64,000 nucleotides of DNA from Proteles cristata cristata. Taxonomy: Eukaryota; Chordata; Mammalia; Carnivora; Hyaenidae. The first letter of the stretch is position 1; each line of letters opens with the position of its first letter. The stretch covers positions 1,488,001 through 1,552,000 of the forward strand of contig JAESUZ010003490.1 in assembly GCA_017311185.1 (NCBI GenBank), in the 5' to 3' direction. This document shows positions 31,420-64,000 of the stretch, piece by piece. The position numbers were made by a program, and so were the translations under genes. A model generated the notes under the pieces. The model worked only from the letters and a program-made list of their open reading frames with translations. It did no database searches and was not told the DNA's origin.

Positions 31420-32321
31420 GAGACTTACAAGAGAAAGTATATGTAAGGCACTTGACAAATCCGGGAAGGATCTAATACCTGGAAACCACTATTGGTGTTG
31501 TCACTATTCTTTCTATTTCTCCTTCTCATCTGTGAAAGATGATTTGTGAATCACCTTTGCTTAAATTTCATACGCATACCCACTCCTTTCTCAGACACGT
31601 GACAGAAAGTCCATAGAAGATTTTAGAATGACCAAACGACATAGGGATTAATCAAGCACATATTAAGATATATAATTCTATATGTTGTTGAAATAAAAAC
31701 CCAGGTTAATTAGAAAAGGAAGTATGGCCCCTTTTCAGTAGGAGTTGATTTCCCCCCATCTCCACGCCCCGTGCCCTTGGCTTCCCTTCTCATATCCTCA
31801 GTGCTTCTACACAAACATGTACCTTCCTGTTTGGAGCAATAATACAATGGTAAGATGGTTTGGCCTTGGACAGGAGCCTTTCTGGCCTGCTGCATGCTTC
31901 CACAGTGAGCTGTAATTTCTGCTCTGGGTCCAGGACACTGGCCCCAGCGTACATCTGCCCAATAGGTAAGGACAGCCAAGGTCAGCATCAGATTCCTGAT
32001 GGCCAGTGCCAGGCATCCCTCCAACCTAAACAGGAATGGCAGGAGCACTGGCAAAGTTTGGGAACGTACGATGGTACGAATAAACACGCTAGGGGAGTGG
32101 GGCTTGGACCAAATAATTTGTGAAACCACTTCTAAGGCTGCTGTCATATTATACTTCATTCAAGAAAAGTGCTAGGCCTTCAACTGGGAAAGAAAAGTTT
32201 GATTCTTCTGAGGAAGAGATCCTGAAATCTGTGTTGTTTTTCTCTGTGGGCTCTCAGTCGGGATAAGCTTCAGAGAGACTAAGAGACACCCTAGCCTGGG
32301 TTCCTTAACCTTAAGCAGCAT
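31420..32321. other. Unassigned intergenic stretch
   Basis: Includes a 149-residue minus frame at 31710-32159 with no recognised domain, signal peptide or splice support. Not called as a gene. Confidence 0.35.
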
Positions 32322-32338
32322 AAGAACCACCCAACATC

Positions 32339-32527
32339 GGGCACCTGGGTGGCTCAGTCAGTTAAGCGTCCGACTTCGGCTCAGGTCATGATCTCACAGT
32401 TCATGGGTTCGGGCCCCGCATCAGGCTCTGTGCTGACAGCTAGCTCAGAGCCTGGAGCCTGTTTCAGATTCTGTACCTCCCTCTCTCTCTCAGAAATAAA
32501 TAAAAAGCTTTTAAAAAATTACATAAA
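32339..32527 (+). mobile_element. Felid SINE (outer copy)
   Basis: Head GGGCACCTGGGTGGCTCAG. The repeat AAGAACCACCCAACATC (32322-32338) recurs as AAGAATCACCCAACATC at 32773-32789, past the nested copy. Confidence 0.94.
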
Positions 32528-32528
32528 A

Positions 32529-32771
32529 GGGGCGCCTGGGTGGCTTAGTCGGTTAAGCGTCCGACTTTCGCTTAGGTCATGATCTCGCGGTTCGTGGGTT
32601 CGAGCCCCGCATTGGGCCCTGTGCTGACTGCCAGCTCAGAGCCTGAGCCTGTTTCAGTCTGTGACTCCCTCTCTCTCTGACCCTCCCCTGCTCATGCTGT
32701 CTCTCTCTCTCTCTCTCTCCTAAAAAAAATAAATAAATAAAACATTTAAAAAAAATTAAATAAAAAAAAAT
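32529..32771 (+). mobile_element. Felid SINE, young 'GCTTAG' subfamily, nested
   Basis: Near-consensus copy (GGGGCGCCTGGGTGGCTTAG, TTTCGCTTAGG, CTGACTGCCAGC) inserted in the tail of the previous SINE. Confidence 0.94.
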
Positions 32772-32904
32772 AAAGAATCACCCAACATCTGTGAAAGTCT
32801 CTCACATGGAAAATGAAGACAAAGGAAACCAAAGGGAAAAGCAACATGGGGCCATCAGAGACCATGCAAGGAGAGAAGGAGAAGACAACTGTCCAATACT
32901 ATCC

Positions 32905-33064
32905 TCTGAGTCATGGTTCATGAGTTCAAGCCCTGTGTTGAGCTCTGTGCTGACAGCTCAGAGCCTGGAGCCTGCTTCGGATTCTGTGTCTCCCTCTCTC
33001 TCTCTGCCCCTCACACTCTGTCTCTCTCTCTCTCAAAAATAAATAAACAGTAAATGTTTTTTAA
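32905..33064 (+). mobile_element. Felid SINE, 5'-truncated
   Basis: Starts at the B-box side (GGTTCATGAGTTCAAGCCC) and runs to an AAATAAATAAAC tail. The head is missing. Confidence 0.9.
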
Positions 33065-33099
33065 AAAAGACGTTCTTAGAAATTAAAAAATTAATCAAA

Positions 33100-33700
33100 A
33101 GATCCAAAGATAAAGCTATGGAAATATTTTAGAAAAACAGAGCCAAATTGAGAGAGAGAGAGACATTGAGAGAGGAGGGAAGTTTAAAAAAACAACAACA
33201 AAGCAAGTGAGAAAAAGTATTTTTAAAGAGAGGACATTTATACAGATGAGTTGAAAAGTTATGTCCACACAAAAACCTGCACTCAGAGGCCTACAGTCAC
33301 TTATTCATAATTGCCGAAACTTGGAATCAACCAGATGAACTCCAGTATGTGAATGGATAAATAAACTGATGAGTAATATTCCAAACAGTGCAATACACTA
33401 TTCAGCACAAAAAAGACATGAGCTATCAAGCCATGAAAACAGAGGAACCTTAAACGCCTATTACTAAATGAAAAAAAGCCAATCTGAAAGAGCTGCATAT
33501 GATATGATTCCAACAATATGACATTCTGGAAAAAGCAAAACTATGGAAATGGTAAAAAGATCAGTGGTTACAAGGGCTGGAGACTGGGGAGAAAATTAAC
33601 AGGCAGAATATGGAGAATTAGGGCAGTGAAACTATTCTGTATGTTGCTATAATGGTAGGTACGTGTCATTATACATTTGTCCAAAGCCATAGAATGTGCC
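33100..33700 (+). repeat. L1M 3' fragment
   Basis: Phrases such as GTGAATGGATAAATAAACTG, GGAACCTTAAACGCCTATTAC and 'tcagtggttacaagggctgg' are diverged L1 3' end. Confidence 0.75.
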
Positions 33701-33792
33701 CCACCAAGAGTGAGGCCTAAAGCAAACTAGGGACTTTGGGGGACAATGGTGTGTTAATGGAGGTTCATCATTGGTAACAAATGCACCACTCT

Positions 33793-33998
33793 GGGGCACC
33801 TGGGTGGCTCAGTCCATTAAGCATCCAACTTGGGCTTAAGTCATGATCTCACGGTCCTTGAGTTTGAGCCCCATGTCTCGCTCTGTGCTGACAGCTCAGA
33901 GCCTGGAGCCTGCTTCAAATTCTGTCTCCCTCTCTCTGCCCCTCCCCCACTCACACTTCATCTCTCTCACACAAATAAAGATTTAAAAATCTTTTTAA
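33793..33998 (+). mobile_element. Felid SINE
   Basis: Head GGGGCACCTGGGTGGCTCAG. Flanked by AAATGCACCACTCT and AAACGCACCACTCT. Confidence 0.94.
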
Positions 33999-34201
33999 AA
34001 ACGCACCACTCTGGTGGGGGAGGCTCTGCCTGTGTGGGGACAGGAGCTATACCTGAAATCTCTGTGCTTTCTACTCCATTTTTCTGTGAACCTAAATCTG
34101 CTCTAAAAAACAAAGTCTATTTTTAAAAAGAGAGAGAAAGAGGGAAGACAGTCTACGAGGTCCAACATCTAAATAAGAGAAGTTTTAAAAAGGAGATCAC
34201 A

Positions 34202-34407
34202 GGGGCACCTAGGTATCTCAGTCGGTTGGGCATCCAACTCTTGATTTCGGCTCAGGGCATGATTTTATGGTTCGTGAGTTTGAGCCCCACGTCAGGTTCT
34301 GTGATGGTGGATTCTGCTCTGGATTCTCTCCCTCTTCCTCTCTGTCCCTCCCCTGCACGTGCAGTCGCTTGTTCTCTCTCTCTCTCTCTCTCAAAATAAA
34401 TAAATTA
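34202..34407 (+). mobile_element. Felid SINE (first of a tandem pair)
   Basis: Head GGGGCACCTAGGTATCTCAG, tail AAAATAAATAAATT. The next SINE follows without spacer. Confidence 0.92.
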
Positions 34408-34620
34408 GGGGCACTTGGGTGTCTCAGTCGATTAGGCACCCGACTGTGGCTCGTCACGATCTCACGGCTCGTGGGTTCAAGCCCCGCATGGGGCTCTGTG
34501 CTGACAGCTCGGAGCCTGGAGCCTGGAGGCTGCTTCAGATTCTGTGTCTCCCTCTCTGTGCTCTTCTCCTACTCTCTGTCTCTGCTTTTCTCTCAAAAAT
34601 AAAGAAACATTACAAAATTG
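34408..34620 (+). mobile_element. Felid SINE (second of the pair)
   Basis: Head GGGGCACTTGGGTGTCTCAG. Contains a short internal duplication, GGAGCCTGGAGCCTGGAGG. Confidence 0.92.
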
Positions 34621-34639
34621 TTTTAATTAATTAACTTTT

Positions 34640-35290
34640 TTTTAAAAAGATGATCACAGAAAATTGAGGGGAGAAAATTAACAAAGTAATTCTAGAACCA
34701 AAAGACATGAGCTGCTAGACTGAAAGCACCCACCAAACCTGGCAAAATACATTAAAAACAGACTCACACCAGGCACACATCTGTGAAATTTCAGAACACT
34801 GGAGAAAAAGAGAAGATTCTACAAGTTTCCGGGAAGCACGAACAAGTCCCATTCAAGGGGTCAGGAATAAGCATAACCTCAGACATCTCTACAGCAACAT
34901 TCAAAGCAAGCAGAAATGGAGCAACGTCGGGGTGCCTGGGTGGCTCAGTCAGTTGAGCGTCTGACTTTGGCTCAGCTCATGATCTCGCTTTTCATGAGTT
35001 CGAGCCCCGCATCAGGCTGTGCTAACAGCTCAGAGACTGGAGCCTGCTTCAGATTCCGTGTCTCCCTCTCTCTCTAGAAATGGAGCAATGTCTTCAAGGT
35101 CGTGCAGGGAAATCATTTCCAGCTTTGAACTCTATACCCAGATAAATAATCAGGTATGGAGGGTGGAATAGGGTATCTGTAGACATCCAAGGACTCAACA
35201 CAATACTTCCCATGTACCTTTGTTCCTAAAGGTACTGATGGGTGCGCTCCACAAAGACAAGAGAACTCACCAAGAAAGGCCAAATGCCAG
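34640..35290 (+). repeat. Ancient LINE-like fragment split by a SINE
   Basis: The phrase GAACTCTATACCCAGATAAAT and the upstream 'gcagaaatggagcaa' segment resemble an old L1M internal region. A SINE sits inside at 34929-35075. Confidence 0.5.
34929..35075 (+). mobile_element. Felid SINE lacking an A-tail
   Basis: 147 bp from GGGGTGCCTGGGTGGCTCAG to the (TC)n (TCTCCCTCTCTCTCT), ending directly at the second copy of the duplication. Direct repeats AGAAATGGAGCAACGTC (34912-34928) and AGAAATGGAGCAATGTC (35076-35092) differ by one base. Confidence 0.95.
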
Positions 35291-36175
35291 AACCCAGGGA
35301 GCAGAAAGTGCAAACAGAATAGCCATGAAGGGAAATCCCAAGACGACCCCTGTGCTCTGACGCAGACGGCAGACACTCCAGGTTGGCACAAGTGTGGTCT
35401 GCGTCACGACACACTGAGGACCGACTGCCTGGGTGAACCAGGTTCTTATTTATTTGTGCTTTGACACCTACGAACTGACAAAGTTCCTGCTTCCCCCACC
35501 CCACACACTTTGTCTGGAGCAGCTGAATACTCCTTCTGGAGCAAGGTGCCACGTGAACCTTTCTCCAAGAACCTGAAGGAAATCCTAAGAAGCTAAGGAA
35601 ACATGGAAAGCAGCCCCTCTCCCAGCCAGATTTCTGCCTGATGTTCAAACTATAGCCCTGGTCAGTCGGCCTCACTGTCATTAGCAATCTTCCCAAGATC
35701 ATGCCTTCTGATCGTCCCACGAGGGCTCTCCTCCAGGAAGCTGGATTCAAACTCTGCCCCAGACTCGGCCCATCTCCTCCAGCAGCCTTCATACATTAGT
35801 AGTAGCTTCACTGCTGTTTCCTGACAGGACCAGGTTTGGGCTTGCTTTTCAAAACAAAACTATATTTGGGGAGAGGGATCCTTTCAGGGATGGTAGAACT
35901 TTAAAGAAAAGCAAGGGAGCGAAGGAGCTACAAATTAGGATAGTAGTTGTTTCCTGATGAGGGTAGCAATCAGGTGGGCACAGGAGAGGCTCTGAATGTT
36001 CAATATGTCAAGCTGTGTGGTGGGTACCCAGGTGTTTATTTTATTATTGTTTCTAACTGCACATATGTTTAACTGCATATATGTTCTTATACGTTTCACA
36101 GGATATTTTGTACTTGTGATAGATTTCACAATTTAACACCCCACCCCAAAAAAAAAGCTTGAGTAAGAAAATAAA
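35291..36175. other. Unassigned intergenic stretch
   Basis: The 188-residue minus frame 35226-35792 has no recognised domain. No gene is called. Confidence 0.35.
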
Positions 36176-36179
36176 AGGA

Positions 36180-36325
36180 TTACCTGGGGGACTTGTTAAT
36201 CAGGCAGCATCTCAGCACCACTGTAATTCTGATTGGAAAGACCTGGTCAAGACCTGGGAATCCACATTTTTCGATGATGCAAAGCAGGTGGTCAAAGACC
36301 ATATCTTGAGCTACCCGCCCGGCTT
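36180..36325. repeat. MER5A-like hAT fossil
   Basis: CTGGGGGACTTGTTAATCAGGC and the TGGGAATCCACATTTTTCGATG block follow the MER5 layout. Confidence 0.5.
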
Positions 36326-36440
36326 CAGAGCATGTAGACCTCAAACTGAGGTCAAAGCCCCAACTCATGTGACTCCTGGTTGTGTGACATCAAGCAAGTC
36401 TTCCTCGTCAGTAAAATGAGAATGATAAATTATAAATAAT
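36326..36440 (+). repeat. MIR-type SINE fragment
   Basis: CTGGTTGTGTGACATCAAGC and GTAAAATGAGAATGATAAAT are forward MIR core. Confidence 0.6.
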
Positions 36441-36960
36441 AGCAAAATATTAAAGACAGATGGCCAAAAATGGAGGTAAGTTCACAACTGTGAACTATCT
36501 CCATAGAATGCAACCATTATATACAAATTCATAAAAGCTTGGAAAAGTTATTTTGTAAATGAAAAGATAGCCAGATAGAGAATATATGTACCATAGAATC
36601 AAAATTATGTACAGGAAAAAATAAACCAGTTTCCATTGAAAATAATGAAAAAATATGCCTACATGTTCAAACACAGGTTGTCTTTGGGGTGAGAGATGGA
36701 TGATTCTTTCTTTGTCTTTTTCCTTTTATACGTTTTCCAAATGTTCTATAATGGGAATTTTTTTTAACCCCTCAATTTTTAAAAGTATATTCTTTGTTAT
36801 GTTTTCAAATCGAAACTAAATTAAGGGCTCTGCCTCAAATAGGATTCACAGATGTAGATGGCCAGGATGTCTCTGATCCAAGCCTCACAATGCCGCCACA
36901 CACTCTTCCCACTTTACCACAGCCCACCACCAATCTTCATAATCCAGATGGCTGAACACT
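36441..36960. other. Unassigned AT-rich stretch
   Basis: Possibly old L1 around 36560-36790, not clear. No gene is seen. Confidence 0.3.
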
Positions 36961-36962
36961 TT

Positions 36963-37105
36963 AGATCCCTACTCAAAATGCAGCCCAGGAACCATCAACA
37001 TCAGCATCACTTGACGCTGTGTTACCAATGCAGACTTTCAACCCCTCTTCCCCAAGAAAGAGAATTAGAACCAGCATTTTAACAATATCTCCAGAGGCAA
37101 TGTTT
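36963..37105. repeat. MER5-like hAT fossil
   Basis: GCAGCCCAGGAACCATCAACATCAGCATCACTTG-type segment (first 20 bases legible) is followed by a MER5B-like 3' half. Confidence 0.55.
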
Positions 37106-37214
37106 TTAGAGATGTAACAAAATAAGAGACACTCTCCTTTGACGGTTTAATTTGGATTGAAGCTAACTTGGATGACCAAGATAAAACAAAGGGATCTCAG
37201 TCCCATCATTGTCT

Positions 37215-37340
37215 AGGAGCCATCAAGCATGTTTCTCTGCCACTCTGCACCTCGGTTTTCCTCATCTGGAAAACGGGAATGATAAACTCAGCCTGGTGTC
37301 TAGCAAGTGCGGAGATGAAAGCAGGGGTGCAGCAAACCAG
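37215..37340 (+). repeat. MIR-type SINE fragment
   Basis: CACCTCGGTTTTCCTCATCTGG then AACGGGAATGATAAACTCAG. Confidence 0.6.
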
Positions 37341-37699
37341 TTTTTAATAGGCTAAATAAATGCGTCTTGTCGGGTTTGTTTCAACAGGCCTGGCACTCTG
37401 TAAGAGCTAGGGCTCAGTGTTTGGCTCAACGGAAGCCTGTGTGGGTTTAATAAACAACTAGTAAGAATTTTTTACTTGGATTGTCTGCCTCATTCTTTCA
37501 GTATATAATACTCAAATCTGCCAGTTTCCTCCCAACATTCAAAAACTGTACCACTCCCACCTCCGCCACTGAGAGAGGTGGGGGAAGTTGAAGGTCATAG
37601 ATGGGCTTCCAGCAAATCGTTCATACGAGAACTTCCTACACTATGGTTACGGACCTGGAAGGCTCAACCCTGCATCCTCTCTACAGCTCTCACCTTACG

Positions 37700-38472
37700 G
37701 TTACTCCGCCCACCGGTCTCTCTAAGCCACGCCCTCGTACCCGCCCCTTCCACCCGGCTCCGCCCTCTCCCCAAGGCCCGCCCCGCCCCCAGATGCGTCA
37801 GCCTCCGCGTCCCACCCCACACCTCCGCTGCGCCCCGGGGCTCGCGCCGCAGGCCCCGCCCCGCCCCGCCCGTGGCCGCGCCGCCCGGCTCTGCGTGCGC
37901 ACTGCTCACTTTGCCCTTCGCCGGCGTCGGCGTCGGCGCGCCGGCGGCCCCCGGAGGTTTGCAGGTGGGCGCGGCGGCCTGCGGGCGGCCCCAGGCCTGG
38001 TCCCGGAGCCGCGCCTCCGCCCACGCGAGGTAGGGGCTGAGGGGCGGGGCCGGTCGCGAGGCCTCGGGCGGGGCCGGCGGGGCGAGGAGTGCGGGCCTAG
38101 AACTAACGGTCACGAAGGCTGGCGGCGCTGCGCGGCCCACGTGCGCCACCGCGCCCAGAGGCCCGGCACCCAGCCCCGCGGCCGCGGCCCCGCGGAGGGC
38201 AGCCTGTCCGTTTTTCCTGTGGGCCACCCCGTGCCCGGCGCGGGGAGGAGCGTGACAGCGCTGGGCACCGCCCCCTCGGCGCGGCTCGGCCGGAGGCTCC
38301 GGGGTCGCGGCGGGGAAGACGCGGCCCGTGCTCCTCTTTGGAGACCGCGGGGCCACCCGGGCAGAGGCGCCCTCCGTGTCCCCTGAAAGGCGGAGGGCGG
38401 GCGAGCGGGGAGCGCGAGCCCCGGGAGGACCCCGCCTGTTTGTCTGCCAGTTAGAAATCGGCCTTAGACAAG
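37700..38472 (+). promoter_or_regulatory. CpG-island promoter and 5' UTR of DGKE
   Basis: A dense GC/CpG block begins abruptly near 37700 and continues through DGKE exon 1. It contains many GGGCGG/CCGCCC Sp-type boxes (for example GGGGCGGGGCCGG at 38041 on, CCCGCCCCGCCCCC near 37783), an E-box CACGTG at about 38139 and no TATA box. This is the usual architecture of a broadly expressed mammalian gene with dispersed starts. An in-frame TAG at 38452-38454 closes the 5' UTR, so the ATG at 38473 is the first in-frame start. The exact transcription start is not readable. Large GC-driven frames on both strands here are not genes. Confidence 0.85.
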
Positions 38473-61480
<23,008 letters not shown>

Positions 61481-62415
61481 TCGGATGAGGAAGTGAAAGT
61501 TTAGAGTAGAATCCTTCCAAACAGGTAGATACGTATTCATCCAGAAGTAGAATCCTCTATCAGCTGTTTGGTCTTAATTTCACCAGTAGTAGAATGGGTA
61601 TACATTTATGTAAATAGCATTCAAAAACAGCCGAATTTCCAGTTGTTTACATACGCCTGTTCTCTCTTCAGCAAAACAGTCCCGTCATATAGTACTAACT
61701 TTAAAAAGTCACAGAACGTTAGTGACCTGCAGGTGAGATGTCTGTCACGGCTTTATGTGTGAGGGTGGGACTCGCTCCAGGGTCCACGCTCTCCTTCCTT
61801 ATCCTTAAGCGCACATTTGATGGACACATTACACGTCCAGCGAGATGTAGGTGGAAAAATCATTGCCGTCTTAATTTTTAATGTGGTGACGCGATCATAA
61901 CATTTTAGAAATTGACTTGCTTGTTTGAACGGAGTTGACTAGCGTCAGGCCAGCAGGGGTGGTGCAGGGCCGTCCGCCGTGGCGGGCCTCAGAGAACCTC
62001 TGCAGCCCCGTGCTGCGTGGGCCCCTGCAGATCCGTTTCCAGGAAACCTGAAACAGAGAAGTGTTAAAGGAAGACAGTATTTAAATTTTTTATGTAACTT
62101 TTATCTTAGGAGCAAATTGAGACCCGCAGATGTTGCTTGGTTAACTCTGTTAATGACCACATAGCAGCTCATTTATGACCCGTGGAGCCAGAAGACACCC
62201 ACACAGTTGAATTGATAAAGATTAACTTTCAGAGCACTTCGTTTCCAAGCTGGACTGTTAACCAGTTTTTCCTGAGTAAGAGACAATATCAACATTTGAA
62301 AAACAGTACTACAGAAAATGTGTTTGCCCGTTAAGTTGCTCAAGAAAAGTTCGATAATGATTAGTAACTCCTGAAAGCTCAGTGGTCTTGTAGTATTTGA
62401 AGTACAGTCATCTTT

Positions 62416-62607
62416 TTTTTTTTTTTTGAGAGAGACAGCGTGAGCAGGGAAGGGTGAGAAAGAGGGAGACACAGAATCCGAAGCAGGCTCCAGGCTCTGA
62501 GCTAGCTGTCAACACAGAGCCCGATGTGGGGCTTGAACCCACGAACTGTGAGATCATGACCTGAGCCAAAGTCAGACACTTAACCGACTGAGCCACCCAG
62601 GTGCCCC
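62416..62607 (-). mobile_element. Felid SINE in the DGKE 3' UTR/flank
   Basis: Minus-strand head GGGGCACCTGGGTGGCTCAG. Flanks ACAGTCATCTTTT / ATAGTCGTCTTTT. Confidence 0.94.
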
Positions 62608-63986
62608 CATAGTCGTCTTTTATATCCAAAGTACTTCACAGAAATCTCCTCTGGGGAAGCAGGCAGGATCCTGTGCTGAAATGTTTATGTCGTATTTATT
62701 TTAAAATGAGATTTTTTTTTTAATTTATTTTCTTCATTGTGGTATACTTGTGTTTAGTGTTTACAGCATATGGCTTTATTTAATAAGTTAAATTCATCAC
62801 ATAAATTCAGCTAGTCACAATCAGAAATGTAGCCTGTTGACCAAGGAATTAAAACCCGCAACCTAATTCTCCTGACATATATGTCATCCAGATATTCTCA
62901 TTCTTCAGAAACATTAGTCAATATTTTTTAAAAAGAGGGAGAATGAAAGCACTGGCAAACTACTCTTGCATAACTGAAAGTTTTGTGTTATGTTTTATTT
63001 CACTCTCAGTTGCCAAAAACTTGTTGAAGGGCTAGTCTCGTGGTTCCCCACTAGAGGGCACTCTCCTGCTGTGAACCCGCCTGCTCCCTCAGGCCAGCGA
63101 GGCTGACCCATAGGGCCTCCAGCCTGGGGTTTTCCAACAAACAGCCTATTTGTGAGCACGGTGGTCTTTCATGCTGTTAATCTCTGAAAGACTAGAATGT
63201 ACCCCCCAAAACACCAATAGCGTCCTGTAAGGATCTATTATGAGTCTATCTTCCATGAATTGCCATAAACTTAAATTTCACTCACCTTCAGGCCAGGGCC
63301 ATGTTATAAAGGAAAAACTTAGTAGTGATACAGTAGTCAGTGCATTGTATAGAATACTTTGGATTCTGCTTCAGTTAACCTCTTCCAGATCTCAACAGGA
63401 GATGCTAAAGCCTAGTATTGAAAGATTCTGTGAGCAGATCTGTATTTACCTTTTCATATATCTTTCGTGGTAGGAAACCTATCATGGTTGCTGGGAGAGT
63501 TTTGTAGATTTTCTTTTATGGACTGAACATGTTTTGAGTATAACAAATTTTATTCCTTAACTCATGGTCAATATCGTTACAGATACATTTTATAAAGATA
63601 CTGTTAAGTTCACTTTGTTTCAGGCTGTAATTTATCTTAATATTCCACAGTGCTAACTGTAGAATCAAAGTAAATAGTTTGGGATGTCAGAATTAATCAA
63701 AATAACTAGATAGTTTTTATAATCATTAAAACCATACTTTAATCATAACATCACATCGAGTTTAGAACAGGTTTATATACAACACCCTTGTTTATTTAAA
63801 CAGATTATTTTTTTGTTTTCACAGTCCCGTAAGGTTTTTCCCTGCTGACCCTTCATGAAGTTTTTCTGTTACCTGATTCATTCAGAATTAGTTTTCATTT
63901 AGGAAGCTTATTTCTGATACCATATCATCAAACATCTTATATAAGCAAATCCATTTACCTTTTAGGCACATTTATCCAGCATGTCA

Positions 63987-63992
63987 AATAAA
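63987..63992 (+). terminator. Candidate polyadenylation signal AATAAA
   Basis: AATAAA within GTCAAATAAAGG near the window end. Downstream GT-rich element lies outside the window, so usage is unproven. Confidence 0.35.
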
Positions 63993-64000
63993 GGTATAGG

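Larger units (their letters stand above)
61481..64000 (+). other. DGKE: DGKE 3' UTR and 3' flank
   Basis: Follows the DGKE stop. AT-rich with no coding region. It contains one SINE. The last visible AATAAA (63987-63992) could be a polyadenylation signal, but the transcript's 3' end is not resolved and may lie outside the window. The convergent gene expected next (TRIM25) is not visible. Confidence 0.55.

Noticed and set aside
31710..32159. 149-residue minus frame
   Set aside because: No domain or conserved motif recognised, flanked by repeats.
37601..38386. Large frames over the CpG island (261 residues plus, 230 residues minus)
   Set aside because: GC-rich DNA lacks stop codons. Composition is Arg/Ala/Pro/Gly with no domain, and the region is the DGKE promoter.

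Overview
This is a mammalian nuclear window, most probably from a cat-family carnivore (Felidae). About 50 copies of the carnivore tRNA-Lys-derived SINE appear on both strands. Most begin with a GCGCCTGGGTGGCTCAG-type head, carry A/B-box-like sequence, have a (TC)n stretch and end in an AATAAA-rich tail; this is the feliform version rather than the canid one. There are also L1, L2, MIR, MER5/MER20-like and LTR fragments. There is no bacterial, phage or CRISPR content. Most open frames in the window are shadows of these repeats.

Two genes can be read exon by exon. (1) On the minus strand, three coding exons (25678-25624, 24232-24132, 10166-10050) join in phase to a 90-residue small secreted protein that I recognise as the ortholog of human C17orf67, an uncharacterised gene. 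(2) On the plus strand, eleven exons from 38473 to 61480 join in phase to a 564-residue protein that is diacylglycerol kinase epsilon (DGKE). The two genes are head-to-head and about 12.8 kb apart (start codon to start codon), as in the human 17q22 neighbourhood NOG - C17orf67 - DGKE - TRIM25, so the window is the syntenic felid segment.

Layout: 1-10 kb is the 3' flank of C17orf67 and is packed with old L2/MIR/L1 and younger SINEs. 10-25.7 kb is C17orf67; its 14-kb second intron contains a quiet, repeat-poor AT-rich block near 15.6-16.3 kb, a nested SINE/SINE/solo-LTR stack at 18.8-19.8 kb and a 0.9-kb CA-rich satellite at 22.0-22.9 kb. 25.7-37.6 kb is intergenic repeats. 37.7-38.5 kb is a TATA-less CpG-island promoter. 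38.5-61.5 kb is DGKE with SINE-rich introns. 61.5-64 kb is the DGKE 3' UTR and flank, with one SINE and an AATAAA signal at the very end.

The two genes have no known joint function. DGKE phosphorylates diacylglycerol (preferring arachidonoyl species) at membranes in the phosphatidylinositol cycle. The most interesting under-described item is the C17orf67 peptide: signal peptide, an RSRR furin-type site, a Pro-Ser-Lys-Pro stretch with the Pro spacing of NPY-family peptides, an amphipathic helix and a C-terminal CxxxC. Repeat family names are from memory of consensus sequences; a RepeatMasker run would be the arbiter.
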